The notes beneath the pieces were generated by a model. It was given only the letters and a program-made list of their open reading frames with translations, did no database searches and was not told the origin of the DNA. From Cupriavidus malaysiensis (lineage in GTDB: Bacteria > Pseudomonadota > Gammaproteobacteria > Burkholderiales > Burkholderiaceae): a DNA stretch of 64,000 nt. Of the stretch, positions 7,082 to 15,154 are shown piece after piece. The DNA is taken from assembly GCF_001854325.1 (NCBI RefSeq), contig NZ_CP017755.1, positions 372,001 to 436,000 on the forward strand, read 5' to 3'. Positions within the stretch are counted from its first letter, which is position 1. Each line of letters opens with the position of its first letter. A program made the translations under genes and the position numbers.

Positions 7082-8824
7082 CTACGCCGGCTGTTGGCGC
7101 GCCTTGAGCAGCACCAGGGTCAGGTCGCGTCCCTGCACCCGGACGCGCATGACCAGGCAGCGGCCCGCCGCAGGCGACATGCCGGTCTTGGACAGTTGGA
7201 TGTCCCAGCCCCGGCGGCCGACCAAGGGGTTGGTATTGCGGTAGTGGAGGGCGCCGCTCGCGATGTTGACGGTTTCCGCCGGCCGCGTGCTGTCGCGCGC
7301 GATCTCCGGATAGGCGGCTGCCGCGTTCACGATGCGCTCGATGTCGGCAGCCGTGGAGCGATTGGCCGGCGACAGGCCGGTCGGTTCGCGCAGCGTCGTG
7401 TGCTTCAGGCCGAGCTGTGCCATCTTGTCGCGCAAGGACCGCTCGAACGCCGGCGTACCGCCGGGATAGCTGCGCGCCAGTGCGTGGGCGGCCCGGTTGT
7501 CCGACGACATCAGCGCCAGCTTCAGCAGCGTGCCCAGCGTCGCGCTGGCGCCCACTGGCAGTTGCGACACGCTGTTGCGGGTGGCCTCGGCATCCTCCCG
7601 CTCGATGCGGACGGGGCGGGCGAGGTCCGGGGCGGTATCCAGCACCACCATGGCCGTCATCAGCTTGGTCAGCGAGGCGATCGGGACTTCCTCATGCTCA
7701 GCCCGTCCGATCAGCTTGGCCCCCGAGGCGGCATCCACCACCAGCACGTGGGCCGCCCCGCTGGCCTTGACCAGCGCCTCGATGCCGGCCAGGCCGGAGC
7801 CGGACGGCGCGGTCGGGGCGGCCGGGACGGTCCATGCGGCGGCGCAGGCCAGCCCCAGCGCCGCGGCAAGCCAGGGGGCCGCCAGCGCGGCACGCGAGGG
7901 CGCCGGCGCCGGGCGCAGCAGGCGGCGGATGCGCTGGGCCAGTGCCCCGCCGCGCGCCTGCTGCGCCAGGTCGAGGCCGGCGGCCGGCACCGGCATGCCG
8001 CGGCTGAGGCTGTCGAGCGCGCGCGCCAGGGTGCGCGGCGCGCCGATGCAGGCCGCGGCCATATCGTCGGCGATGTGCTCGCGCTCCTCGCCCAGGCGGC
8101 GCGACAGCCACCACACCGAAGGGTGGAAGAACAGCAGTGCCTCGATCACGCGCTGCAGGAAGTTGACCAGGTAGTCGAGGCGCCGGACATGCGCCAGCTC
8201 GTGCGCCAGCAGCGCCTCCAGCAGGTCGGCCGGCATGCCGCTCACCAGGCCGGCGGGCACCAGCACCACGGGCCGCCACCAGCCCGCCGTCACGGGGCTG
8301 GACAGGCCGGGCGCGATGCGCAGCGCGACGCCGCGCGGCAAGCGCAGCCGGCCCGATAGCGCCTGCACGCGCGCTGTCCATGCGGCATCCGTCCAGGGCC
8401 GGCTGGAGCGGATCACCTGCCGCAGCCAGGCCATGCCCAGCAGCAGCCGCAGCGTCATCCCGCTCACGCCCGCCAGCCACGCCATCGCCAGCCAGGCGCG
8501 CCACGGGAGCGCCGGCGCGGCCATGGCCGGCATGCCGGCGAGCACGCCGGACCAGGTCGCCGGCAGCGTGACGATGCCGGCGGCGCCATCCGGCAGCACG
8601 GCCGATGCCTGCCAGGTGTCGAGTCGGGCGGCCGCGTCCAGCACGGGTACGACCACGCACAGGACGAGGGCGGCGCACAGTACCGCATAGCGGGCACGGG
8701 CGCCGGCAGGGCGCATCCACCACAGCAGGCAGGCCGCCGCGGCCTGGATGCACAGGCCCTGCCACAGGAAGGCCAGCAGCACATCGCCCGCGATCCAGCC
8801 GAAGCCGGCCATCGGGCCACTCAC
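7082..8824 (-). CDS. BlaR1-type M56 metalloprotease fused to a PBP7-like D-Ala-D-Ala hydrolase domain
   Basis: A 580-residue membrane sensor. Residues 1-330 are a BlaR1/MecR1-type M56 peptidase: several transmembrane helices, the zinc motif HELAH at 208-212 with REHIADD downstream, and a last membrane segment at about 315-332. Classical BlaR1 ends in a class D-like penicillin sensor. Here residues 345-580 look like a peptidase S11 (PBP7/DacA-type) domain: SLTK at 384-387, S-D-N at 441-443 and KTG at 546-548, with conserved REPTGLSPANRST. Acylation of this outer domain by beta-lactams would trigger cleavage of the BlaI repressor. Its ATG overlaps the blaI stop by four bases. The domain order is seen directly; sensor function is inferred from the blaI-blaR-bla context. 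Confidence 0.88.
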   Translation of the reverse strand: MSGPMAGFGWIAGDVLLAFLWQGLCIQAAAACLLWWMRPAGARARYAVLCAALVLCVVVPVLDAAARLDTWQASAVLPDGAAGIVTLPATWSGVLAGMPAMAAPALPWRAWLAMAWLAGVSGMTLRLLLGMAWLRQVIRSSRPWTDAAWTARVQALSGRLRLPRGVALRIAPGLSSPVTAGWWRPVVLVPAGLVSGMPADLLEALLAHELAHVRRLDYLVNFLQRVIEALLFFHPSVWWLSRRLGEEREHIADDMAAACIGAPRTLARALDSLSRGMPVPAAGLDLAQQARGGALAQRIRRLLRPAPAPSRAALAAPWLAAALGLACAAAWTVPAAPTAPSGSGLAGIEALVKASGAAHVLVVDAASGAKLIGRAEHEEVPIASLTKLMTAMVVLDTAPDLARPVRIEREDAEATRNSVSQLPVGASATLGTLLKLALMSSDNRAAHALARSYPGGTPAFERSLRDKMAQLGLKHTTLREPTGLSPANRSTAADIERIVNAAAAYPEIARDSTRPAETVNIASGALHYRNTNPLVGRRGWDIQLSKTGMSPAAGRCLVMRVRVQGRDLTLVLLKARQQPA

Positions 8825-9210
8825 TTGCCGTCCCCGCGCAGCAGGTCCTCGATCTCGGCGCGCTCCTGCTGGCTGACGTGACCGCCGCGCAGCGCGGCCA
8901 GCACCAGGGCCTTGCCGGAGCCGGCGAAGGCCTTGCTGATCAGGTCCTTCAGCAGGCTGGCCTGGGTCGACTTCTGGCTCTGTGCGGGCGCATAGACATG
9001 CGAGCGTTCACTCTCGTCGCGCTCCAGCAGGCCCTTGCCGTGCATGATCTGCATCAGCCGCAGGACGTTCGCGTAGGTCAGCTCGGGCCGATCGGCCGCC
9101 ATGGCCTGGTGCACCGCCTTGACCGTGGCCGGTCCGGTTTCCCATAGGGTCTGCAGTACGTCGAGCTCGGCGCTGGTGGGTTTGAGGGGGCTGGCGGGGA
9201 AGCGGTTCAT
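8821..9210 (-). CDS. blaI: BlaI/MecI/CopY-family repressor
   Basis: A 129-residue winged-helix repressor: PTSAELDVLQTLWETGPATVKAVHQAM (helix-turn-helix), ANVLRLMQIMHGKGLLERDE (recognition helix and wing), and a C-terminal dimerisation region. It is the first gene of a left-reading group (blaI, blaR fusion, class D beta-lactamase) and overlaps the sensor gene by four bases. BlaI dimers normally repress the operon until the sensor cleaves them. The AT-rich palindromic stretch immediately upstream is the likely operator. CopY-type copper control is excluded by the lack of metal motifs and by the neighbours. Confidence 0.92.
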   Translation of the reverse strand: MNRFPASPLKPTSAELDVLQTLWETGPATVKAVHQAMAADRPELTYANVLRLMQIMHGKGLLERDESERSHVYAPAQSQKSTQASLLKDLISKAFAGSGKALVLAALRGGHVSQQERAEIEDLLRGDGK

Positions 9211-9266
9211 GGCAGGAGCGGGTGCGGCGCGGCATCGGGATTGCCGGCGCCGCGTGGAGGATTCGA

Positions 9267-9320
9267 TACATGTAGATTATTCTTTCTAGAAAAGAATGTC
9301 TAGAAAATATTGTCTATATG
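9267..9320. promoter_or_regulatory. Probable BlaI operator/promoter region
   Basis: A sharply AT-rich island upstream of blaI in otherwise GC-rich DNA. It holds the perfect palindrome TACATGTA (9267-9274), which matches the TACA/TGTA half-sites of BlaI/MecI operators, TTCTAGAA (9284-9291), and two direct copies of TGTCTA (9298-9303 and 9311-9316). Exact promoter boxes are not assigned. Confidence 0.6.
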
Positions 9321-9364
9321 TGGGGCCCCGACGAGGCCGGCAGCACTGGCGGCACTGACGGGCA

Positions 9365-9445
9365 CAGAGCGGCCAGAGCGGCCAGAGCGGCCAGAGCGGC
9401 CAGAGCGGCCAGAGCGGCCAGAGCGGCCAGAGCGGCCAGAGCGGC
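9365..9445. repeat. Nine-copy 9-bp minisatellite
   Basis: Nine perfect head-to-tail copies of CAGAGCGGC, ending in a degenerate copy. It lies between the BlaI operator and the porin gene, outside any credible gene; frames across it would give only alternating low-complexity peptides. Confidence 0.95.
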
Positions 9446-9743
9446 TAGAGCGTCACCGCAGCGGCCCTGGCAGCGCTGCCGGCACCGCCAGTGCTGTAAG
9501 TACCGCTTGAACCACTCGAATCGTCCGGAAAGTGGCGTGTCAGATGCCTGTCCGCGACTGTTCGCCAGCACGAACAGTCATTTCTTATTCGGGAACAAAG
9601 ATTGTTGTTTTGATGTAATTGTTTCACGGAATTGTCATCTGGTTTTTCCATGATGCGGCCTGCCATGCCAGGGCCCCGCGCGTCGATCCATCCGCGCCGC
9701 GCTCCGGGCAAGGCTCCCTGGCAACACCACATCGAGATTCCAG
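9446..9743. other. Intergenic region upstream of the porin gene
   Basis: No gene is seen. An AT-rich stretch (about 9570-9650) differs in composition from its surroundings and probably holds the porin promoter, but no box pair is clear enough to call. No strong ribosome site precedes the porin TTG. Confidence 0.5.
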
Positions 9744-10820
9744 TTGAAAAAGAACATCGCATTCGCGTTCGCCGCCGCCACGCTCGCCGTGCCCGCCGCG
9801 TCCCAAGCCCAGTCGGCCTCCTCCAGCGTCACCCTGTATGGCATCGCCGATGCCGGCGTCAGCTACCAGAGCCATGTCCAAAGCACCCCCGGCCAGGGCG
9901 GCAACCTGTTCGGCGTGACCTCCGGCGGCCTGTCCGGCTCGCGCTGGGGCATCCGCGGCGTGGAAGACCTGGGCGGTAACCTGAAGGGCATCTTCGTGCT
10001 GGAGAGCGGCTTCAACATCGATACCGGCACCTCCGGCCAGGGCAACCGCCTGTTCGGCCGCCAGGCCTATGTCGGCCTGCAGAGCGAATACGGCGCCATC
10101 ACCCTCGGCCGCCAGCAGAACGCGCTGTTCCAGCTGTTCGGCGACTATGACCCGATGGCGGTCGGCAACAGCTACTCGCTCAACGCGGTCGACACCAACG
10201 GCTTCAACGGCCGTGCCGACAACGCGCTCAAGTACACCGGCACCTTCGGCGGCCTGACCGCCACGGCCTTCTACAGCACCGGCCGCGACAGCACCATCGC
10301 CAACGGCAGCGAAGTACCGGGCAGCTTCCGCGTCGGCACCAACTTCGGCGGCGGCATGGCCTACGCCAACGGCCCGCTGTCGGTGGGCGTGGCCTACGAC
10401 CAGTACCAGGGCACCACCGTGGCGACCTCCGGCGCCAGCGCCCGCCGCGCCGCCGTCGGCGCTTCGTACAGCCTGGGCCAGGCCAAGCTGTTCGCCGGCT
10501 ACCGCTGGCTGCGCGACGAGGTCACCACCGCCACCGCGCGCCACGACAACCTGTACTGGGGCGGTGCCACGTACAAGTTCACCCAGGCCTTCAGCCTGAC
10601 CGGCGCGGCGTACTACACCGATGCGCGCACCGACAGCAAGGACTCGCTGATGTTCGTGCTGGACGCCGACTACGCGCTCTCCAAGCGCACCGACGCCTAC
10701 CTGCTGCTGGGCTACGTGAAGAACCACGGCAACGCCGCCTATGGCCTGACCAGCACCCAGAACACGCTGCCGGGCCAGAACCAGACCGGCGCCATGCTCG
10801 GCGTGCGCCACCGCTTCTGA
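9744..10820 (+). CDS. Gram-negative (beta-proteobacterial) trimeric porin
   Basis: A 358-residue outer-membrane porin of the Omp32/OpcP type common in Burkholderiales. Signal peptide MKKNIAFAFAAATLAVPAASQAQ, then SSVTLYGIADAGVSYQS. The conserved SRWGIRGVEDLGGNLKGIFVLESGF, RLFGRQAYVGL and ITLGRQQN loop region, alternating beta-strands, and C-terminal MLGVRHRF end in the aromatic residue needed for BAM assembly. The start is TTG, as no ATG precedes the signal peptide in frame. It stands alone, with a strong intrinsic terminator 90 bases downstream. The solute cannot be inferred. Confidence 0.92.
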   Translation: MKKNIAFAFAAATLAVPAASQAQSASSSVTLYGIADAGVSYQSHVQSTPGQGGNLFGVTSGGLSGSRWGIRGVEDLGGNLKGIFVLESGFNIDTGTSGQGNRLFGRQAYVGLQSEYGAITLGRQQNALFQLFGDYDPMAVGNSYSLNAVDTNGFNGRADNALKYTGTFGGLTATAFYSTGRDSTIANGSEVPGSFRVGTNFGGGMAYANGPLSVGVAYDQYQGTTVATSGASARRAAVGASYSLGQAKLFAGYRWLRDEVTTATARHDNLYWGGATYKFTQAFSLTGAAYYTDARTDSKDSLMFVLDADYALSKRTDAYLLLGYVKNHGNAAYGLTSTQNTLPGQNQTGAMLGVRHRF

Positions 10821-10909
10821 GCGCGCGCTGACCAACACCGGCGCGCTGTCGGGGCGCGCCGCAGATCCGTCATATCGACCTTGGCCTCTTGCAACGAGCC
10901 GGGACGTTC

Positions 10910-10935
10910 GGCCGGCAGGCTTGCCGGCCTTTTTT
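10910..10935 (+). terminator. Rho-independent terminator after the porin gene
   Basis: GGCCGGCA / TGCCGGCC form a perfect 8-bp stem with the 4-base loop GGCT, followed directly by TTTTTT. Confidence 0.85.
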
Positions 10936-10987
10936 CTGCGCCGGTTGCGGGCGAGGCAACGCAAGCACCAGCGTCGGGCCATCGTGA

Positions 10988-11236
10988 TCACGCCACGCCA
11001 TCGTCTTGGAGCTGGTTTGCAGCCATGGCCGCAAACTGGCCGGCCACGTCGCACAGTCGGTCGATGATCCGGCTGGCAGCATCCGCCTGGACCTCCGCTT
11101 CATCAGCAAGGCTCAGCATGGCCCGCCGGTCGAGAGCCGGAGCCTCGCCCATCACGTCCATCTGGTACCCGCCTGACCCCTCGCAGAACGTCACGTCGTA
11201 GGCCGGCGCCAACTTCCATGCGCCGGCTGGTGACAT
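10988..11236 (-). pseudogene. hipA-family toxin kinase remnant (C-terminal end only)
   Basis: About 82 codons match the C-terminal end of HipA-type Ser/Thr kinase toxins: MSPAGAWKLAPAYDVTF, a short loop, then the final helical stretch LADEAEVQADAASRIIDR. The kinase core and the HipB partner are missing, and just upstream of about 11240 the frame becomes unrelated sequence. The intact family is over 400 residues, so this is a decayed remnant left by deletion. Confidence 0.6.
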
Positions 11237-11244
11237 GACGCGGG

Positions 11245-11567
11245 TCAAGCATGGCTGGGCTCTCTCCTGGTACGTTGTCGCCTGGTGCTGTGCTCGTAAC
11301 GGCGAACGTCCTCCGGGCGGTCCAGCTTGGGCAAGAACCGTCCTTCGAGTTCCTTGATCCGCCCAGGCACCATGGCCAGGCTGACCACGTTCTCGAATCC
11401 CGCATCGCGCCCAGCCTCCAGGCCGGACCTCGAATGGATTCCGATGCTGGCGCGACCGGCCACGTCGGCTGGCGTCATCCGCTGGGCTGAGCGCTTTAGA
11501 ACATGCGCCGAAGCCGGCAGCGCTCACATCATCAAGACCCTGATCGACTGGATCCGAAGGAGAAGAT
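11245..11567. other. Degraded intergenic segment
   Basis: No intact gene. On the minus strand, 11245-11478 encodes a protein-like fragment in a different frame from the hipA remnant (includes GFENVVSLAMVPGRIKEL and FLPKLDRPEDVRRYE) that I do not recognise. It has no ribosome site and is probably another remnant. A good AAGGAG site at its right end serves the next gene. Confidence 0.4.
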
Positions 11568-12074
11568 ATGGCCGTGCCCACGAACAAGGACGAATTGCTC
11601 AAAGCGATTGATGCAAACTTCGATAAGCTCATCAAGGAGCTACGCGCCGTGCCGCTGTCGCTGGTCGATGAACGCAGCCTGGAAGGCCATGCGAAGGGAA
11701 CGCAGATGAGCGTTGCCAACCTCGCTGCCTATCTGGTCGGCTGGAATGAATTGGTCTTGAAATGGCTTGACCAGGACGCGGCCGGCGAGCCGGTCGATTT
11801 CCCCGAGACCGGCTTCAAGTGGAACGAACTGGGCCGCCTCGCGCAGAAGTTCTATCGCGACCACGAGATCGTCCCCTGGCCGCAACTCCTGGACCGTTTG
11901 GTGGCTGCGAAGGATCGCATTGTCTTGCAGATCGAGACCCATAGCGAGCACGAGCTTTACGGGACACCATGGTATGGGAAATGGACGATGGGAAGAATGA
12001 TCCAGTTCAACACGGCGTCCCCCTATGCCAACGCGCGCAGCCGCCTGCGTAAGTGGATGAAGACAAAGGGCTGA
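11568..12074 (+). CDS. ClbS/DfsB family four-helix-bundle protein
   Basis: A 168-residue soluble protein of the ClbS/DfsB (DUF1706) family. Visible family features are AVPTNKDELLKAIDANFDKL at the N-terminus, MSVANLAAYLVGWNELVLKW in the second helix, and the closing YANARSRLRKWMK. ClbS protects colibactin producers by hydrolysing the genotoxin; most homologues, including this one outside any colibactin locus, have no known substrate. A strong ribosome site (AAGGAGAAGAT) precedes the ATG. It is 31 bases upstream of an alpha/beta hydrolase gene, probably co-transcribed. Slightly lower GC than its surroundings and the adjoining remnants suggest this pair was acquired. Confidence 0.82.
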   Translation: MAVPTNKDELLKAIDANFDKLIKELRAVPLSLVDERSLEGHAKGTQMSVANLAAYLVGWNELVLKWLDQDAAGEPVDFPETGFKWNELGRLAQKFYRDHEIVPWPQLLDRLVAAKDRIVLQIETHSEHELYGTPWYGKWTMGRMIQFNTASPYANARSRLRKWMKTKG

Positions 12075-12105
12075 ACTCCATCCATAGGATTTCGAGCGAG
12101 AAAGC

Positions 12106-12882
12106 ATGTTCAACATCGGTAAGACAGTGATCGCAGGCGATGCCGCCCTGTTTGTGTCGGCAGCAGGCAAGGCGGGCGGGCAGCCGATCATCTTGCTGCA
12201 TGGCGGCCTGGGAAGCCGAGACGACTTCCTGCCATTGGCGAAGCATCTGGCAGCGGACTATCGGCTGATTGCCATCGACAGCCGTGGGCATGGGCGATCG
12301 GCGTTGGGCGACCTCCCTCTCACCTACCGTCGGCTCGAACAGGATGCCGCCGCCGTTCTGGCCGAGCTTGGCCTGACAGATGCCGGGATCATCGGCCACA
12401 GCGACGGCGGTATCGTGGCATTGCGCCTTGCCGCATCCGGTGCCGTCCGGCCTCGCTTTGTCGTGGCGGCTGGCGCGCATTGGCAACTGCCGGCCGATGA
12501 CCCGGCCCGCGCAATCTATCAGGGCATCACGGTGGACGAGTGGCGTGGCATGTTCCCGCAGCAGGTCCAGCACTACGAGGCTGAAAACCCCGCGCCTGAT
12601 TTTGCGATGTTGTTCGGTGCAACCGCGGCCATGTGGCTCGGGAACGATGACAACGCCTATCCGGGGCCGGCAGTGCGCTCGATCGCCTGCCCGCTCCTTG
12701 TTGTTCATGGCGATGAGGACTTCCTGGTTTCCCGCCGTCAGGCTTTTGAGCTGGTCGAGCAGGTCGAAGGGGCGCGCCTGCTGAATCTGCCTTTCGCCTC
12801 GCATACCGTGCTGGAAGACTGCCCTGAAGACGTTCTTCCTGCGCTCAAGTCATTCCTTGCCAGCTTGTCGCAGGTCAAGTGA
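12106..12882 (+). CDS. Alpha/beta hydrolase
   Basis: A 258-residue cytoplasmic alpha/beta-fold hydrolase. The oxyanion-hole segment is ILLHGGLGSRDDF (about 28-40), the nucleophile elbow is GHSDGG (Ser about 99), the acid is in VVHGDEDFLV, and the histidine is in FASHTVLED near the C-terminus, so the triad is complete. It resembles esterase/lactonase-like members rather than a defined catabolic enzyme. It follows the ClbS/DfsB-like gene closely, which suggests a two-gene unit. Substrate unknown. Confidence 0.85.
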   Translation: MFNIGKTVIAGDAALFVSAAGKAGGQPIILLHGGLGSRDDFLPLAKHLAADYRLIAIDSRGHGRSALGDLPLTYRRLEQDAAAVLAELGLTDAGIIGHSDGGIVALRLAASGAVRPRFVVAAGAHWQLPADDPARAIYQGITVDEWRGMFPQQVQHYEAENPAPDFAMLFGATAAMWLGNDDNAYPGPAVRSIACPLLVVHGDEDFLVSRRQAFELVEQVEGARLLNLPFASHTVLEDCPEDVLPALKSFLASLSQVK

Positions 12883-12929
12883 CCCAAGGCCTCGGAGTGG
12901 CAGTTCCCATCTCGCGCTGGCCAGGGCAT

Positions 12930-13319
12930 TCAGGGGGTGCGTCCTTGTGGTGCCGGCGGCGGGAAATCGGGCCTGTAATTCGCGGGCGGCCGCGCCGGCG
13001 GCGCGGCAAGCATCGGCCCGTAGGCCGGGACCCGGTGTCCGGCGGCATACATGCACTGCAGGTAGGCTGCGTCGTACTCTTGCTGCGCATCGTAGCCGGA
13101 GTATCCGGTGCCGCTGGCATTGCCGGAGGCTTGAGACGGGCTCGCACCACTGACGCGGTCCAGCGCCAGGTGGCGGCAGTTCAAGTCATCCCCGCGAAAC
13201 TGCTCGTACGTCTTGTGGCTGCCCGGAAGCACCATCACGCTGGGGCCGGTCGGCATGCTCGTGCAGCCGCCCATGGCGAGCGCAGCTGCTACCAGGAGGG
13301 GGAGGGAACGCCGCTTCAT
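12930..13319 (-). CDS. Small lipoprotein of unknown function
   Basis: A 129-residue exported protein. Its signal peptide (MKRRSLPLLVAAALAMGGC) ends in a lipobox with Cys19, so it is probably an outer-membrane lipoprotein. The mature part contains YEQFRGDDLNCRHLALDRV and a Tyr/Gly/Ser-rich middle, with a Pro-rich C-terminus (PPARPPANYRPDFPPPAP). Similar small lipoproteins occur widely in Burkholderiales without assigned function. A GAGGA ribosome site precedes the ATG. The gene is followed downstream by the convergent hydrolase and preceded by another envelope gene on the same strand. Confidence 0.7.
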   Translation of the reverse strand: MKRRSLPLLVAAALAMGGCTSMPTGPSVMVLPGSHKTYEQFRGDDLNCRHLALDRVSGASPSQASGNASGTGYSGYDAQQEYDAAYLQCMYAAGHRVPAYGPMLAAPPARPPANYRPDFPPPAPQGRTP

Positions 13320-13370
13320 CTGGTCCTCGTCATCCGTGCCTCGTCACCGCTACCCGGGTATCCGCGCGCC

Positions 13371-13832
13371 CTACGGCGACGGCGGCCGGGCCGGTACCGG
13401 CTGCCAGCCGCCCGGGCATTCCTTGACGTAGGGATAGTAGCCGCCGGGCCGGTCGCAGCGGTACCACCACGCGTTGGCCGACGCCAGGTCCGAATCATCG
13501 CCCTTCTCGATGTATTGGGCCGCGGGCGCGTAGTAGCCGGAGTAGGCGTAAGGGTCGGGCCAGCCGTCGTACGGATATCCCCACCACCCCCAGCCGGGCC
13601 AGCCCCACCAGCCGCCGCCCACCGCGAAGGCCACACGTGCATGCCCACGGTGAAAACCGTCATGGTGGAAGCCGCCGCCGTTGTGGAAGCCGCCGCCGTG
13701 CATGCCGCCGCCACCGCCGTGCATGCCGCCACCGCCGCCGCCGTGACCGGCGGCCAGCGCGGGACCGCCGCCGCCCATCGCGGCCGCTGCCACGCATGCC
13801 AGGGCGATCTGGCAAAGCCTGCGCCCGTTCAT
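13371..13832 (-). CDS. Glycine/histidine-rich exported protein
   Basis: A 153-residue secreted or periplasmic protein with signal peptide MNGRRLCQIALACVAAAAMGGGGPALA. Then comes a low-complexity Gly/His/Met tract (HGGGGGGMHGGGGGMHGGG, continued as FHNGG/FHHDG), a Trp/Tyr-rich segment (GWWGWPGWGWWGYPYDGW), and a small C-terminal domain with two cysteines (WWYRCDRPGGYYPYVKECPGGW). The ATG at 13832 is preceded by AGGAGG. The frame stays open far upstream, but that part has no credible protein. The function is unknown; His/Met-rich tracts could bind metal, which is speculation. Confidence 0.75.
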   Translation of the reverse strand: MNGRRLCQIALACVAAAAMGGGGPALAAGHGGGGGGMHGGGGGMHGGGFHNGGGFHHDGFHRGHARVAFAVGGGWWGWPGWGWWGYPYDGWPDPYAYSGYYAPAAQYIEKGDDSDLASANAWWYRCDRPGGYYPYVKECPGGWQPVPARPPSP

Positions 13833-14222
13833 GATGTGCCTCCTGCTGCGCTGCCTGATTTTCCGCATTTTCCGCCAGGCGGGCGGGGCGTCGAGAACCC
13901 CGTACATGCATTGAACGGCTGACAGGTCGGATTTATTCCGCCATCCCGTCCAAGGCCCGGTGCGGCCGAACAGCGCATCCTCCGCCGCGGCCTCGCGCGC
14001 TTGTTCCGCGGCCTGCGGCTGCACGCGCTCGCGTGCCTGCTGCTGCTGCCGCTGCCGCGGGTGCAGCCGTCCCGCGCCGCACGTGCCGCACGCGCCGCAC
14101 GCGCCAGGACCACGGGTGATACCATCTGCGCTGCCCCTGGCAGCGTGCGCGGCGAGCCCGCCAAGGCGATCGCGGAGGCGATCGCCGCTGCCGCGGCCTC
14201 CCTCGACAGAAGGACGATCCCC
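13833..14222. other. Divergent intergenic region
   Basis: 390 bases between the Gly-rich gene and the MBL hydrolase gene. It contains short imperfect GCACGCGCC/GCCGCACGC-type repeats around 14070-14105 and the AAGGA ribosome site of the downstream gene. No further gene or clear promoter boxes are seen. Confidence 0.5.
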
Positions 14223-15152
14223 ATGGACCAGCTTGTCGGCAGTCATCGTTCCCGTGCCCCGATCCAGCGTGTCGATTTCGATCGGGTCTCGGTGTTCTTC
14301 GGCGAAAAGAGCGGCAAGTATCCCGACGGCAACCAGGTGCTGGTGCGCGGCTCGGATACCCGCGCGGCCTTCGATACGCCCATCGTCGCCAACCACATCG
14401 GCGCGGAGTTCGAGGCCACCGAGCTGGTGGTGATGGGGCACGTGCACGAAGACCACATGGCCGGCCTGCACCGCCTGCCCCATGCCGCGGTCCATGTGCA
14501 CGAGGCCGACCTGCCCGCGGCGCGCAGCTGGGACGGCCTGCTGGCCGCCTATGGCAGCCATGCCGGCTACGCGGCGGAGATGCTGGCGCGTTTCCAGCGC
14601 GACTTCTTCTACGCGCCGCGCCCCGACGCGCAGGCCTATGTGGATGGCGCCACCTGGGACCTCGGCCAGGTCCGCATCCGCGCCTTCCACATGCCCGGCC
14701 ATACGGCCGGCCACACCGTACTGCTGGTCGAACCCGAAGGCGTGGCCTTCATCGGCGATATCGACCTGACCGGCTTCGGGCCCTACTATGGCGACGCCTG
14801 CTCCAGCCTGGCGGATTTCCGCCGCACGCTGGCGCGGCTGCCGGAGATTCCGGCCAAGGTGTGGGTCACCTCGCACCACCGCGGCGTCTATACCGAGCGC
14901 GAACGCTTCCTGCGCGATCTTGCTGCTTTCGCGGCCAAGCTGGACGAGCGCGAGCAGCGCCTGCTGGCCTGGCTCGGCGAAGGCCAGCAGACGCTGGCGC
15001 AGCTGGTCGAACGGCGCTTGCTGTATCCGCAGGGCTACGAGGGACTCTGGGTGGTGGACGCCGAGACCCGCACGATCGCGCGGCACCTGGCCGAACTGCT
15101 GGCCGACGGGCGGGTGCGGGTGGACGAGGGCGGGGTGTATCGCCTGGGGTGA
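14223..15152 (+). CDS. Metallo-beta-lactamase-fold hydrolase
   Basis: A 309-residue MBL-superfamily protein. The zinc signature HVHEDH (about residues 72-77) is followed by HMPGHTAGHT and the aspartate in FIGDIDLTGFGPYYGD, and a C-terminal helical region (about 230-309) resembles the LACTB2-like winged extension. Such enzymes are usually glyoxalase-II-like thioesterases or nucleases. The ATG at 14223 follows an AAGGA site; longer frames upstream are low-complexity. It converges with the MerR fusion gene, whose stop is only 3 bases away. Substrate unknown. Confidence 0.85.
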   Translation: MDQLVGSHRSRAPIQRVDFDRVSVFFGEKSGKYPDGNQVLVRGSDTRAAFDTPIVANHIGAEFEATELVVMGHVHEDHMAGLHRLPHAAVHVHEADLPAARSWDGLLAAYGSHAGYAAEMLARFQRDFFYAPRPDAQAYVDGATWDLGQVRIRAFHMPGHTAGHTVLLVEPEGVAFIGDIDLTGFGPYYGDACSSLADFRRTLARLPEIPAKVWVTSHHRGVYTERERFLRDLAAFAAKLDEREQRLLAWLGEGQQTLAQLVERRLLYPQGYEGLWVVDAETRTIARHLAELLADGRVRVDEGGVYRLG

Positions 15153-15154
15153 AC

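Noticed and set aside
9314..9571. Frames through the 9-bp minisatellite encoding repeated Ala-Leu or Arg-Pro peptides
   Set aside because: Purely a product of the tandem repeat; no start, family or codon bias.
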